DNA of 64,000 nucleotides from Dipylidium caninum (GCA_017562135.1 QEYB01000026.1:310001-374000); one strand, 5' to 3'; shown: positions 1 to 13,665, numbered from the stretch's first letter. The notes: a model not told the origin generated them from the letters alone. Translations and numbers: made by a program.

Positions 1-1880
1 AAAGCCAGTTTTAGTTGGGTTTTAAATAAACACGTAGAAACGTTGACTCGTTACCTTCGGGAGTCGGTAAGATGACAAGCAGGAGATAGTCTCGAATTCT
101 TCCCAGGATTTTCCATCAGATTGACAGCAATTGATAGGATGTGACGTAGACTCAACTTGAATTCCACAACTTCTTCTCAACATGGCAAAAAAACCAATGT
201 TTTATTGAAATTCTTGCTGTATGCAGAACTTGTCAAAATTCATGCATCGTTCGTCGAGGACTACCGCAATGTATGGACATTTCCAAAAGGTTCATAAAAA
301 ACCATGATTCCATTTAACGCTTCGGAGCCTAAATTTAGTCTTAAGGTGAAATTAACCATAATTTTACTTAGTGCATTGGATCCTAACTTCCCATCGTGTC
401 CTATGTTGCGATCGCATGGCAGCATACCTTTTCACCTTGATTGGTAAGGCGAGTCCCTCAAAACAGTTTCATATGCCTTAATTTGAGATTCACAGCTCTA
501 TGATACAATTACGGTTTACTGTGGGTCGTGCGGTAGGAGAACGGTGTCCTGACGGTTAGGACATGTCGAACATGGTAGAAGTGCCGTGAGGCCCTAAAAA
601 TCACAATGCTCCGCAAAGTACGCAAGTAGACGGCGAAAGGTGCTTCGGGTCAGGTGTTCTGACAACCGCCAAAGGGTTGAGACGAGCTGGTCACTCCGTA
701 TTACAGCCCTCGTGGTTTCACCACACGCTCGAGCAGCCAGGCTGGGAGGCAAATAAATGCGTGGCAGGGGCGGAGGAGGGGGAGGTGAGGCCGGGCGCGG
801 GCGCGGGCGCGGGCGCGGGGCGGGGGCGTGGGGCAAGCGACCGAACGGCGAGGCCACAAGTACGCACGGGGGCTTCTCACCGGGGAATATGGGGCTTTTT
901 ATTGAAAATCGATGTCCTCCTTCCTGCCCGGCCCCGTCTTGCTCCGCTCTCGTCCGCAGCCCATGGGACCGGGCAAAGGGAACATTAACTTACATCTCCG
1001 CGTGTCGTTACAAGTCACACAATCTTGTCTTCGTCTCCCCTCCGAGGCCCCGCCCCATCCCCCGAGGAATGCCCCTCACTTAACGAATCGCGGAGCTGAG
1101 CCGCCAAAACCATTCCCAACACCCTTGGCACCGACATTTTCACACCTCGCCTGAGGAGTGGCAGCAGCAGTTACTCTTTAGGGAGGGGGCGGCGGAGCTG
1201 AAGAGGCAGGAGAGGAGATGGTGGTGGTGTAATAACCAGCTGTCGCGGGGGAAATAGAAAGAAGTGCGTAGCCCCATATCGCACGCCGCTGCCTTCATCT
1301 CCACCGGCGTGAGTCTAGCCACAGGCTGGAGACAGGAGTGAGGCGGAGTGAACTGTGAATCAGCACTGTTGCCGGCCACTTAATGTGACTGCTTGAGTAA
1401 ATAAGGCACTCGTCCGAGAAATCGGCAAAGTCAGACATCGTCTGCAAAACAGCTTCAGGATGCTTCTCCATCGGTACAATAATTAGAGCGCTTCAGGGTA
1501 GTGGGTGCTCAAACTCTACTGCCTACTTCTTAGCGCATGCAAAAATTACTTCCTGCTCTTGGGAGCATGCAGACCTTGGCGCGTAATTGCCGAAGTATCA
1601 CTTGGAAAGCCGAAGACATCTGCCTCTAATAACTGAAGCTACTTCCGGTGTTGTAGGACTCTCCTTAAGACTTAGCGCCTCGCCTCCCCCACGCCCCGTG
1701 CTGTTTGTGTTTTGTGCGTCACGCAACATAAGGAGTCTCATGAGCCACTCACTGAGGCAGAAGACTCGTATGGCTTCCTGTGGGTAACAAAAATGAGGTT
1801 GTAAATATGTCAATGTTTGAATTACATTGAGGTATAACTTTTCTTTTGTCCACACAGAAACGAGAAAAACACTGGCCCTC
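1..1880. other. upstream non-coding region of prospero
   Basis: No convincing coding exon is seen. A splice acceptor (CACACAG ending at 1857, after a T-rich stretch) lies 23 bases before the prospero start codon. The first coding exon is therefore probably preceded by a spliced 5' UTR exon, or it receives a trans-spliced leader as many flatworm mRNAs do. The upstream UTR exon itself could not be located. The short open frames here overlap one another on both strands in GC-rich low-complexity DNA and were not called. Confidence 0.5.
750..1060. other. GC-rich block with GGGCGC tandem units
   Basis: This stretch is visibly much richer in G and C than its surroundings. It holds about four GGGCGC units from roughly 793 to 820, followed by a G-run. 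It sits about 0.8-1.1 kb upstream of the prospero start codon. By inference it could be a GC-rich promoter or 5' UTR region of that gene. No TATA box or initiator was identified, so a regulatory role is only suggested by position and composition. Confidence 0.35.
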
Positions 1881-4800
1881 ATGAACTTGGCTCAGTCTTC
1901 AGCGCAGAACTTCAACTGCCCCTTGCAGAAGTGGCTTGACTCAGAGTTACAGTCCAATCCGGACTCAGGTGTAATTGGCAAGCCGAATTCGGAGGACAGT
2001 GAAGAACAACACTCTGGAGGCTCGCCCACTACCACCAGTTCATCAGTGGAAGTCCCAAATCCTAATAGCGCTTCACCTCCTCCCTTCCCGAGAGAGCCTC
2101 TTTTAAAAATGCCCGAAGCGGTAACTAAATCCTATGCAATGGAAGACCTTCTTCGAGGCGATGGTGCATCCACCAGTGACGTCAGTAGACGACAGAAACG
2201 CAAACAACCAGTGCCACATCAAAAGATAAACCTCGAGGAGCCAAGACAAATAGAGGGCAAAAAAAGACAAAATGAGGAGTTTTTAGCGGAATTAAGTCGA
2301 ACCGCCACGGATGCACTTACACGAGCGTTGAGCAAGAAAACGAAAATTGTTGACAGTGGATTGGAGGACGAATTGAAGGGTTTGGTAAGAGAGGCCTTGG
2401 AGACGAGCTTGGAGAATATGGGAGGCACTCGGCCACCCTCGGGGTTTGCAACTGATGACTTACCGCTGGGACCAATACTAAACGACAAGCACGAGAGGGA
2501 AGAGAAGTTGGAGGGGTGCTGCGTTGAGTCCCTACCATTTCCCAGCTCTCTACGACTGTCGCCCTACGTACCTCCACCCACAGAAATAATGGAATCTTTC
2601 ACCACAAACGTTCCAGATGGCTTCAGTCAATCATTTTCTGCGTATTATGAGGCAGCATTCCGAATGCTGCAATCTCAAGGGAGCATATCGCCATATCCCT
2701 TCCCCTTCACCATCAAATCCCACAAATTTCCAGATCCCAATTCTTCTCCCAAAACGGATGGATCTAAGGTAACATAAGCGGAATTAAACGTATAAAAGTC
2801 GATTAAACAAACAATGGTCATTAGCATGTTTGTTGCAGTCTGAATCATCTGTGGACTTCCAAAAGGTGACATCCGATCATTCCACGCCTCCGGAACAACT
2901 CAGTCACCAGACAGAGGCGCTAGCCTTGGTTGTGAATCGCAACAGAGGCAACAGCGTGTCTCCAGTCTACGAGCAACCACATGACAACCTGCAACCATAC
3001 GAAAATCCAATAATTTCCTGTATGCCTCGCAAGAAGAGGACGAAGGTTACGGACACTCGTCTGGTGTCACCGAAGATGTCTCCTCAACTCCCGATTTCTT
3101 CCATGGAAGGTGGACATCCCTTTTTGTTGCCGGATCTACCACGCTCAAAAATTGGAGAAGTTCTGCCTCATATGCTACCACCACCTTCTCTGCCATTCAA
3201 CATCGACTCGACTTTAATGTCCGATATTTTGAAGAGTCTTTCCCTCGCAAATGGGCACCACCCCCCGCCTTGTTCTAGCTCTTCACCCCGAAGTCCCATC
3301 TCATTACCACCTGGTCGTTTTCCGCAGCTCGATTTGCTGGGAACTCTACCTCCACCTCAGCCAGCACCGCCTCCACCACCACCGCCACCACCACCGCCAC
3401 AACCTCCACACCATCATCACAACCACCATCACCATCATTCGGCCGCCTTCTGCTACGATTTACCAAACTCCTCCGCAGTGGTGGATTCCAACTCGATCCG
3501 CAAGAATCGGTCAATTGGCGGCAAAAGGGTGACGAATGCAACGCTGACATCAAATTACGGTTGCGATGGCAGGTCCTTCATGCCTTCTAGTTCCGCGTCC
3601 GATGACGGGACCCCCAGACTGCATCCCGGTCCGCTTAGTGGCATTGTTCCGGTATGTAATTCTAGTGCGGACAGAGGTTCGTAGCAAAGGCACTGCGTCC
3701 AAAAATTTCAAGTTACATTTACAAGAGACAGGATTATTTGCCATGGTTGTGCAGGTTAGAAGGAAATATCTTTAGTGTTCTAACTTTTTTCCCAACACAT
3801 ACCGCTCTAATTTGTAAGAATCCTTTGCTACCGTGTACGAAACAAGCGCGGCGAAGGCGTTTCAGTAGAAGGACACCTTTCATAATGAAAAGCTGAACAA
3901 AAGACTTTGGCTTTAGTCCCTGCATTGTCATCCTTTGCGACATCGCTATCTTGAGTTAGAATCGTTCTCCCAGGGGTACACCTTGAAGAAATCGTCTCTT
4001 GTGCCTCTCATCTATTTTCTACACATAATTCGTGTACATTTATTCTCCTCTGACCACTATATTTCCCCAGTTAGAGTAATCTGCCCCAAGTGTCAACTAG
4101 ACATTGACACAGTAAACCGCATATTTTTGACAGTGGAATACAAGAGAGAGGCTACCTTCACTTGAGGTGAATTTGTTTTCGGCTTCATCGTTGTGGGGTC
4201 TTCGACTATCACTGAGTGAGGGAGGTGGTCGTTTGCCAAACGCGGAGCGCAGACTCGTCGAACTGGCGACTGCATCGCTAGCTCGTCAAACGACCGGTTG
4301 CCACTGTCACAAAAGCAAGCCTACTTGGTCTGAACAACACTACGCGCAGTTTTGCATTATTTTCTCGGTGGTGAAGATGAAACTCTTCGCTCCTCTAATG
4401 TGAACAGATTCAGTGTCCCAGAAGGCTAGGAGGAAAGTAAAGTTGGTAGAAACTTGATTCGACTTTAAGGAATGTCCTCAGAAAATGACTTTCAAATGTG
4501 TGAAACGTTGAAGTGCCGCAGGAATGCCCTGGGTCAACCTGAAGCCTTAGCCAGTCAGAACCGTGTTGAACGCGAGGAGCCAGTTACTGAAGCATGAGGT
4601 CCCTTCTAATCATCCTTTTTATGGCTTTCTTTCATTGCTACAATGGGAAGTGCTATTTAAGACACACCTTACCGCGTAAAGGTAATCGTAAAATGCCACA
4701 AACGCCCCAGTTAAAGATTCTCCCCAGCCCCACTTCGCCTCTGTCCCACTCAGCGTACCCCAGTCCTCCAACGACGTCTAAAAACTGTAACAAAGTGAGA

Positions 4801-7800
4801 ATAAGCGTCGGAGGAGCAGGGGGAGGGGCAAGCACGACGCCCAGCAGGCGGTGGAGGAGGAGTAGGAAGAGGCAGGCATACGTGTGGATACGCTCAAATA
4901 AAATGTCCATCGTTACAGCTCCGTCCTGCGCGTTATCCGCAAAGGAAGCTTGTGGTGATGTGCACATAATTCCACCGAAAGTAACAACTTGGCAGCCAAG
5001 AAAGTGGGGCTACTTGCACGAATCGTAGTCATGGAAGTAGGAGTAATAGTATTGTGCGGATAACTTGACTCCACTCTTCTCCCTCGCCCTGACAACGGCA
5101 GCAGCGGTGGTGTGCGCACCGCTTCCTTGAACGAGGGTACGACTTTGTGTGGGGACAGCGGGGCTCTGCACCCTCCCCCACCCCACCCCCCCTCGATGTA
5201 TCTAAACAAGGAAGTTGATGAACCATGAAAGAGAAAATGGTCGGTGATGCGTGGGCCACTTTTTGCACGTTTCATGTCACCGTCGCATACACCGGTGGGG
5301 GACTTTCTTCTCTCGTGAATAATAGTCAACAGAGCAAATCGTTGATTACTCTGGCGTGGCAAAGAAACACCGAGGGAGACAATTGACACAATGAAGTGGT
5401 GGAAAGGCTTGGAGGCTGTTGTGTGTCAGGGTGTTTTCGGGCTAAAATCAACGGTCTTTAACAAACCGTCCAGTCTGTATTCACCCTTCCTCCCCCTTTT
5501 TTATTACAGACTACAAGTACTCTCACGCCAATTCATCTACGGAAGGCCAAGTTAATGTTCTTCTTCACGCGCTACCCAAACTCAAACCTGCTAAAAGCCT
5601 ACTTCTGTGATGTAAAGTTCCAAAAGAACAACACTGCCCAGCTGGTCAAGTGGTTCTCCAACTTTCGGTGAGTCTCCACAAAGCGTCCTTACAAGTTACG
5701 TTTGCAGGGAGCGTTGATCTTCCACAGCAAAAAAACCGGAACTTATTTGACATCCCCGAGCCACCGCAGTAAAGATAGTCTGCCCGAAGGTAAAATAAAG
5801 TGGTTGGTTGGTATGACCTACGGTACACGGACAGATGAGTCGGGGTCGACGCTTTTCCGTGACATACGTCAGTAGTAAGTAACTGAGGGTGGTTTTGGGT
5901 GAGAAACCAAAGGCACCGTTACAGAGAGACGTAGTAGGGCTGATGGGAACCACATAAAAGTAGATAATCGTCGCCATCTTTATTCATTGTCCACGTGCCC
6001 CACTAAGGAGGAAAGAACAAAGAATATGGGTGAAATAGAAGCATACACGAAAGGCGCTTGTCCCTCCCCCTCCTTCTCCTCGTTCTCCTCCTCTTCCCCT
6101 CCTTCGTGTATACGTACCTGTGCACAAACTGTTATTCGGGATGTTTAAATTAATTTTTTTCGAAAAGGTGAAGGGAAACCACTGTCTCAAGGAGTCACCT
6201 ATGCCATCTTTTATTCGCGAAAGCGGAATTTAATTCATGGAAAACGGTGCACGCAATACTGTCTTATGGGTGAGCGCATTGTTCCGTTCCCTCTCTCCTT
6301 CCTTCCTCCCTCACCCTCCGGGGCAACAATAGAAGGGTATTTTCACTTACTTTGGCGGTGTGTGTGTGTGATGAAAGGTTTCCCCGCGTCAAGGTGGGAA
6401 CTGGGTGAGGAAGCGAGAAGGCTAAGATTACTAAGCAGGAAGAGGAGGAAGAGGGGGCGGAGGGGGAGAATGGGATGGTGGAGGCGGTGTTTACAGATTT
6501 ATACTCTGAGAAATTTAATTACTCCACGAGAAGTTGAGGCAGCCTGGAGGAAATGGGGGATGAAGGCGCTTTTTATTCGCGCAAATTCGGTGTGTGCTCA
6601 GGCGGTATAAGGCATTTGGCAGTATAAATAACCTTCACGGTTTTGTCCACACTTAACGAAGTGTTAAGAGGACATTCACCCTCATAGTAGTTGCGAGGAC
6701 GCGCAGCCCCACTGAAACGGCGGTCGGTAAAATGATAGATGCAAGGATTTTTCGCTGTCCCACAATTCAGTCGACTGCTCGACCGATGTCAAGAAAATTG
6801 TATTGTCATCACCTCAGGGAGCAGCACCACTGGACCCCTTGCCATGAGAGGTGAACACGATCTGTGACACTTTGAGGAGAAGGGGAGACATTTCTTGCCT
6901 GAGCTTTTCGTCGTCGGAATAAAAGGGAAACATGGCAAGGCGATAATAGCACGCGACACACATGACAGCATACCATTAAGATAGAGCCGAAGAGGCAATA
7001 CTTGACGATATATATTTCCCCTCTCGATTCCCATGCTCCACCGAGAAAATTGCTCTGACAAAGTGAGGCGAGGAGGACAGGGTGGACTGCGGAGGGGAGG
7101 GGAGGCGGAGGGGGATGGAGAAGGGGGATGAGATTAAGTGCGTTGCGACGCTGTCAGTGTCTACCCTACTGACTGGACACGTCTCCACTAATACGTGCAT
7201 TAAAGAAAACGCTCCCCTTTACATCTTTGATTGCAGCGAGTTCTACTACATACAAATGGAGAAATATACACGCGTGGCGATATCCGAAGGCATTCGCAGT
7301 CCCAACGAACTCACTGTGACAGTGAACTCTGAGCTTTACCGCACCCTGGCGTTGCATTATAACCGCAATCAGCAAATTGAGGTAAAATTTCCTCGCTTTC
7401 TTATGTAATCGACAGAGCCGCTGGTTTTCCTCCCACAAAATAACCTTCGTTTGTACGGCAGAAGATGGTGAGCAACGCGAGGCCTTATTGAATCATTTAA
7501 AAAGTGTTTTTGTCCACGATCATAGACCTGGCATGTTGTCGCGTAGATTGTTCCTCCGTCAGACAACATGTCAAACTTTGAGTTCACTCAATCACGCGCC
7601 AACATCACAAGTTTCACATTGCAACCGTAAGTACAGGGAAGGGGTAAATGTACTTTTGTAAGTATATTAGAAGCTAGCGAAATAGGTGGCTTCAACAGTC
7701 TTCTCGGCGAAAGTGTACATGAATAACGCTGCGAAGGGGGGTGACTGTCGCCACATTCGGCAACGTGGCTGTTATTAAAGTGAATTTGTCGATAGAACCT

Positions 7801-8322
7801 GGGCATATCTTACATTGCCGTGGAAGACTTTTGTTTCGGTGTATTCCGCCTGCGCTTTTGTAGTGTCAGCCCAGCACTGTCACCATCTCCGCCAGTGTCA
7901 ACACCGGATGGGGAAAAGGCATCTAGCACGCCCCCGAGAGCCAGCGTCACAGTGGCCAGGAAGGTGGCCTTACATACATTTTAGGTGTACTTTTACACGG
8001 TACATCCCAAGCGTTCAATGCTTTTCCAGCTGTGTAACCCAAAAACACTCTTTTAACATTGTTACCGTCGTGTAATGAATGCATCTCAACAGAAAAAGTA
8101 GTCATAATCGTAGTGGTCTTCTCCTTGACACTGTAGATTCCGGAGTACTTCCGTGTCGTGGTTGAGACAACAATGCGGGAATTCTTCGTAGCCCTGTCCA
8201 CCGGGAAGGATTCTGAACAGTCATGGAAGAAGCCGATTTACAAGATCATCGCACGGATGGATCAGCCTGTGCCGGATTATTTTAAAGACCCCACGTGGAT
8301 GGCGCAGTTGGCTGACGGGTGA
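1881..8322 (+). CDS. prox1: Prospero/PROX homeodomain transcription factor
   Basis: Nuclear DNA-binding regulator; in animals this family controls neural and other cell fate. Exons: 1881-2768, 2839-3651, 5510-5667, 7237-7381, 8137-8322, together 729 codons plus TGA. Every intron is GT-AG and all phases agree (0, 0, 2, 0). ATG 1881 is the first in-frame ATG after the acceptor at 1857. Residues about 1-560 are low-complexity and Ser/Pro-rich, with basic patches (RRQKRK, PRKKRTK) that look like nuclear localisation signals, and a long proline run followed by a histidine run (3361-3440). Residues about 568-729 are the homeo-Prospero domain: [31 protein letters not shown] and REFF near the end match the family closely. 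The homeodomain is split after WFSNFR by the 1569 bp intron, and the Prospero part is split again after QIE. Intron 1 is only 70 bp; intron 2 is 1858 bp. No AATAAA was seen in the first 1.2 kb after the stop. Confidence 0.93.
3361..3440 (+). repeat. poly-proline then poly-histidine coding tract
   Basis: In exon 2 of prospero a run of CCN (mostly CCA and CCG) codons gives about a dozen consecutive prolines, then CAT/CAC codons give two histidine runs separated by one asparagine. It is an in-frame trinucleotide-type low-complexity tract within the disordered N-terminal part. Length variation between individuals is possible; a functional role is not shown by the sequence. Confidence 0.85.
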
Positions 8323-11300
8323 AAGGCAGGGGAAGTAGAAGATGCTGATTTTGCTTACTTCCACCTACCCATATTGCACATACACTCATACACGCAACAA
8401 CTTGGCTTATTTACGGTATTAGGCATCGCGGGGAATCGCCACTGAGATTCATCCATTCCTTCGATGTACATACATCTGCCACCTCCTCCGCACCCATTCG
8501 CACTGCGGCGAGGAGTGTCTCATGATTTTTTACGTGTATCTGCTGTTTCTGAAGAAACTAAATGAATCCATTGTGGCATGGAGAGGACGGCGGGCTGACA
8601 AACATCACAAACGTGTCCCAGATCGACTGCGCACTATTCAGTCTTGTCGGAATAGGCCACCCCAAAAGAGAGGTCTCCACCACCTCAGGCAGTACCGATG
8701 GTCACAAAATTGAGATGTACATTTCAGCGAATGTTAATTGTGCGCGGATGGTTGGCGACCAGGATTAACATGCATTCGCTGCACTTAGAAAGCTATTGCC
8801 TTATAGAAAACACGAAACCAGAGACGAGGTCTACCATAACTGCACACACTGAGGTGAAAGCAAAGGTTAGGTAAACCACAAAGGACCACAGCACACACCT
8901 GATATCCACCAGGTCACTCGTTACATGACACGGTAGACACCGTACATGGCGAGTCGGCTGTGCTGGGTGGTCAGTCGCCATGGCAGACCATCCTTCACCG
9001 CCGGCAGAGCTGGTAGGGGGCGACTCGAGTGCCCGTATTTTGTCATTACACCATGTGTGGATTTTAGGGCGCGACAAATGTGAGATATCGGTCACATCAC
9101 GACTTCGTCCTGTTTTGTCAAGACCACTTCTAATTCATGCACGACAAGCTGACACCTTTGGTGGAAAAACATCCTTGTATGGTTAATCAAGCGATCCAAA
9201 CCTCCCATCATCGGCAAACAACCTTCCAGTACGAAGAGGTGCATTTGACCGGCAATTTCACTTAAAGCCAGTAACACACAGGAAAGTTATATGAGCGACT
9301 GGATAACCGGAGAAAGTTTTGGGAAAGCAGTCGATTCTCGTAAAGAGTCAATGGGGGGTTTCAAAGAAGGCCTTGTTTGTGGATGTTGCATAGAAGTCCT
9401 GTCTGGTTTGTGTGGGCAACATTTTTCGGCTTCCAGGCAAAAACACTGACTAGTGGCGGAAGATGTGGTCTTCAGAAGGCAGCCAGGTGCGGTAAAGGGG
9501 GGAGGCGGGGAAAGGCTGGCGAAAGGCGATGAAGAGAAAGCGTGAAAGACATTAACATAAGATTATAGTGTCAGATACCGCCTGTTCGAATGAACAACAC
9601 GCAAGACAATGTCACAATTCACTCGGCTAAGGAAAACGACAGCTGTTTTCACTTTGTGAGCAGAGAAGACGACGAGTGTTAAACATGCGCACACACACAC
9701 AAGAGACTTAACCTCTGTGGAAACTGTAACGGGACGCGCGCGGCAGAATTCGTGAATAAGTTTATAGAAGTAGGATAAATATGGAGGAGAGGAGGAGGTG
9801 GTCTCAGATTGCAAACGGACGTGGAGACAATTTGTAGTGAACTGGAATGACCTTCTGCTCCAAGTTGACTTCCGAACTCGACGACGTCACCTGTCGTGAG
9901 CTTCATAACGCCTGCTGAGAGGTCATTCTGGCGATTCCTATAAATGATCAAGTTTGTCCTCGAGAAGGGGCGCGTCACTCAAATGTTTATAATTTAATTA
10001 CTACGTTCAAATGTAAAACTACTTCATGTATTTGACATGGCCAAAGGAGTAATGGCCATGCGGAGGTGTCAAAGGGCCTCCGAAGAAATTCTCTCGTTCC
10101 CCATTTTCATCCTCCATTTCAAACGAAATGAAGGCTGTAGGTTAAGCCATAGGAGCTCGGAGAGGGTGAGGAAGAGACTGCAGTGTCTTCAAAAAAAGCT
10201 TAGCAAATGTTCCTTACTTTTCGACCCCACTTTTGCTAATTCACCTCTCTAAGGATAACCTCACTCATCTGCACCCAAACTATTGGCCCTGTTTAATTGG
10301 CATTTTGTACAATTCTCCTCAACGAGTCTGCAGTGGAACTACAAAAGGCGGAGCGCTCGGACATGCCCCAAGACAATGGAGCGTTCTATGGAATCCATGG
10401 GTAAAGAAATCACTTCCGCGATCCCCGCGCAACTTCAAAAGTAACCACAGCACACCGAGAAGAAGTAGAGTGGTCGGGGAGAGCACATGCAGATCTAATT
10501 GGCACGTCGCGGTACGACCAGACTAGACACTTGCCATAGCTACTTGGTGGTTTCGAATGAAGCCCGACTGGATGATGAACAGACAAGAGTCTTCGCCTTT
10601 TCGAACAATCAGTATTCCAGAGACATTGCCCGCTTTCGCAGGTGACGCTCTGATTGTGTTAAAGTTATAAGGTAAATGACTCTCGCCCTGAAGGTCGCAT
10701 CCTGATTAGAGACCTAATTAAGTGTAGAGAGATCGCGTGTCATGAGTATCGTGGGAGGGTTGGGAGGGCAATGAAAAAAGGGGCCATGCGAGGTTCGGAA
10801 TGAGGTTGACATGATGTGACCTTGAGGCCAAATGACACATAAAGGCTAGTGACAATCACATTTTGAAGGGAGAGCTACTTTTCCCCTTTTGCTATCAAAA
10901 TCGTCGATTTGAACAGCGCTAGACTTTATCGTCTATAATATGATCGTATTTTATTGTTACTGAGTTCCACGGGAAATGATTTACAGCACGCATTGGAGTG
11001 CTTTGGCAATCGCCTTTACAGCCCGAAAAAGCGAGCAATCAAACCAGTCCATCTGCAGAGGTGGGTCTGGCTTGAGCTATTGCGCTGCCATATATCTTCC
11101 ACCACAAAGCCCGTATTTAATCTGCCCTCCGCGGATCCCATTAAAGGGCGCGAGGCTAATGAGGAGGCAGTCTTAGGCGCACGCATACCACGCCGAAATT
11201 ATTCCATCCCGCGGTCCAAGTGCCTCGGAAAGTAACACACTAGTGCTGAATCCCTCTTCTTAAGCGTCCAACCTAGAATTGGATGAGACATCTTAACACA

Positions 11301-12703
11301 AAACCTTGCCTAGCACTTCGGCTCTCACCCTGTTCGGCACGAGAGGTCGCTATTCCACCAGGTCCCGCTCGTCACTTTGCGGTTACTTTAGGAAGCCTTT
11401 CTCGGTGCCACGTAGTGGCTCCGATTCAATAAAATCTTGAAAGCGATCAAACTCAACTTAGCGTCAACAGACGATGTGCATTCGCATGCGGTAATCAGGG
11501 CTAAGCTCATGGCGACGAAGGCAATCGAGCTTCTCAAGGGTCATTGTAGGCTGGAAGGAAAATACGTGCCCTCCCTACTTATCTCGGTGCCTGATTACGG
11601 GAATGTATGAGCAGGGCGGTTGTTCGGCTTTTTTGACAATGACTCCCAGACCGGACGTATAATGCCTAACGCGCGTTTACTTTATCTGCCACTTTCTTTC
11701 ACGTCAGCGGGGTTTAGAATAACTTCATATAAGGTAAAAATATCAGAGTGGACAAAAATACTGTCACAAGACACCAACGCGAGAGAGGAAACTCATGCTC
11801 ATCCACCAGGAGCAATTACTACTCGAACACAACATAATCAAACGTCCCTCTAGTGTTTCCCTTACTTCTTTGGGTGAATAGGGGTCCGAACCAAAACTTA
11901 TCCAGTGGGATATGAAGTAAAACCATAAACTGGAATAACAGGCAAGCAGCTTCATTCGCCCAGGGATAGAGGTTATAGTGACAAAGGGCGGAAGACTGTC
12001 TTCAGTATCGAACTGTTTCGTATTCATCCCCTTTAATAGATGGAGATTAAGAGGACAGTTGCTTGCAATAATAAGAGGGTAGTTCTTCAGGAAGTGTCAC
12101 CAGCACGTGCCTTCAACCTCTTTCGACCAGTCAGTTTAGAACGTCACGACGGACGGAGCCATGAAGAGAGTTTAAAAATATGGCTTAAAGTAGTTGTGCT
12201 TTGCCTGTACGACTGTGGCGGGGGACTCATTTCAAGCAGCTGAATGATGCGACGGATTCAATGTCCTCATTGTCCGCGTAGGATGGAGATGCTCTAACAA
12301 CGGTTGTATGCGCATGCTTCATGCACCCGTTCACCAGAAGAGTACAAGGCGACCGTTCCTACACCGGTCGCATCTGATCATCAGCGTATTCGCTTGGGGT
12401 GCTCTGTTAATCGAGGTGACCAAAGTGTGGCAGAGGATGGCACAATTACAAAGATGCACACACGCATTCGTGTGCACCTGATGGGAGCAATTTAGTGAGC
12501 ACACTCAGAGATCCCGCAAAAAAGCAACAGGCAACAAATAGCTTCCTAAGTGCCTCCGAGCAGCACAAGGCGTTGATAGCATCTGACTCTCACATTTCCT
12601 GCGAATGATGCCCCTTACGTCGCCAATGTCCTCACCTTCCACCCTTCCTCATCCCTCGTCCAGCCTCCTCCCCGTCCTCCCACACCTGGTGGGTGTGCGT
12701 GGA

Positions 12704-12705
<2 letters not shown>

Positions 12706-12734
<29 letters not shown>
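12706..12734. repeat. (TG)n microsatellite
   Basis: An uninterrupted TG dinucleotide tract of 29 bases in the gene-poor stretch downstream of prospero. Confidence 0.95.
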
Positions 12735-12736
<2 letters not shown>

Positions 12737-13572
12737 CTCTCCCCGAAGCGCGTTTGTTTGCAAGTGAATTAGGCGCATTCTCCGACTAAAGCGAAGGCAG
12801 GGGAGGAGTGGATGATGGAGGAAGTGGGTGGGTGGGCATGTGGAAGAGGCAGCAAGGTCATAATCTTGATTGCTTTCTTTCCCTGAATCTGTGCAATTAG
12901 CCATGCCTATGGGGGCTTTGCTGGCGCCAGAACCTGCCTACTACCTGTGAGAAAGTAATTGCTGGCCGAATAATGTCCCAGCACACCGACTACCCATGCT
13001 CGAGTGAGCAGGCGGCGTGGGTGAGGAGCGCGAGGAGGGGGCTGTGCCATTTGTGCCTATTGTGTCTTTTACATGACGGAGGGCCTGGGGGAGATGCTTT
13101 TTTCCGCTCACCCACCTACTCTGCATGCACTACTTAAATAGGTGTCAGACCTCTGACCCGCGAGGGGTGAGATTAAGCAATCCAGGTTATTATCTCAGGT
13201 GTCGTGAGAAAGGCGAGCGAAGCTCTGCACAAGCCATGGCCCTGGGCTCACGTCTACCCGTTGCCGACAAAAGCGAATACCTTGGCGCAGAGGGGGGCCC
13301 AAGACCATGAAAGCTGCGTTGTCCGCTCTTGAAGAACAACATCACTTAGCGGGCATTTAACACAGACCAGGCATAATTTGGTTCCATGAGTAAGTTTGTG
13401 CACCACAATTCAACCTGTTTCCATGAATGTGACACCCATTTATGAATACAAGAATGAAGCGTTTTGAAATGAGCTGGCTCTCACCAAAACTTAACAAGTG
13501 GAGGCAGTCGTGACAATGCCTAAGCTGGTCAATCTCTCGGTGCAGTTGAGAATCCTAATGGGGAGAACGAGG

Positions 13573-13577
<5 letters not shown>

Positions 13578-13665
<88 letters not shown>
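13578..13665. repeat. (GA)44 microsatellite
   Basis: An uninterrupted GA tract of 88 bases. It creates spurious Arg-Glu or Leu-Ser open frames on both strands that are not genes. Perfect purine tracts with mirror symmetry like this can adopt triplex (H-DNA) structure and bind GAGA-type factors; that is known for such repeats generally, not shown here. Confidence 0.97.

Noticed and set aside
4594..5389. ORFs of 144 codons (plus) and 158 codons (minus) inside prospero intron 2, the first with a signal-peptide-like start
   Set aside because: They overlap each other on opposite strands in GC-rich low-complexity DNA, are Pro/Ser/Arg-rich, and have no domain or splice support.
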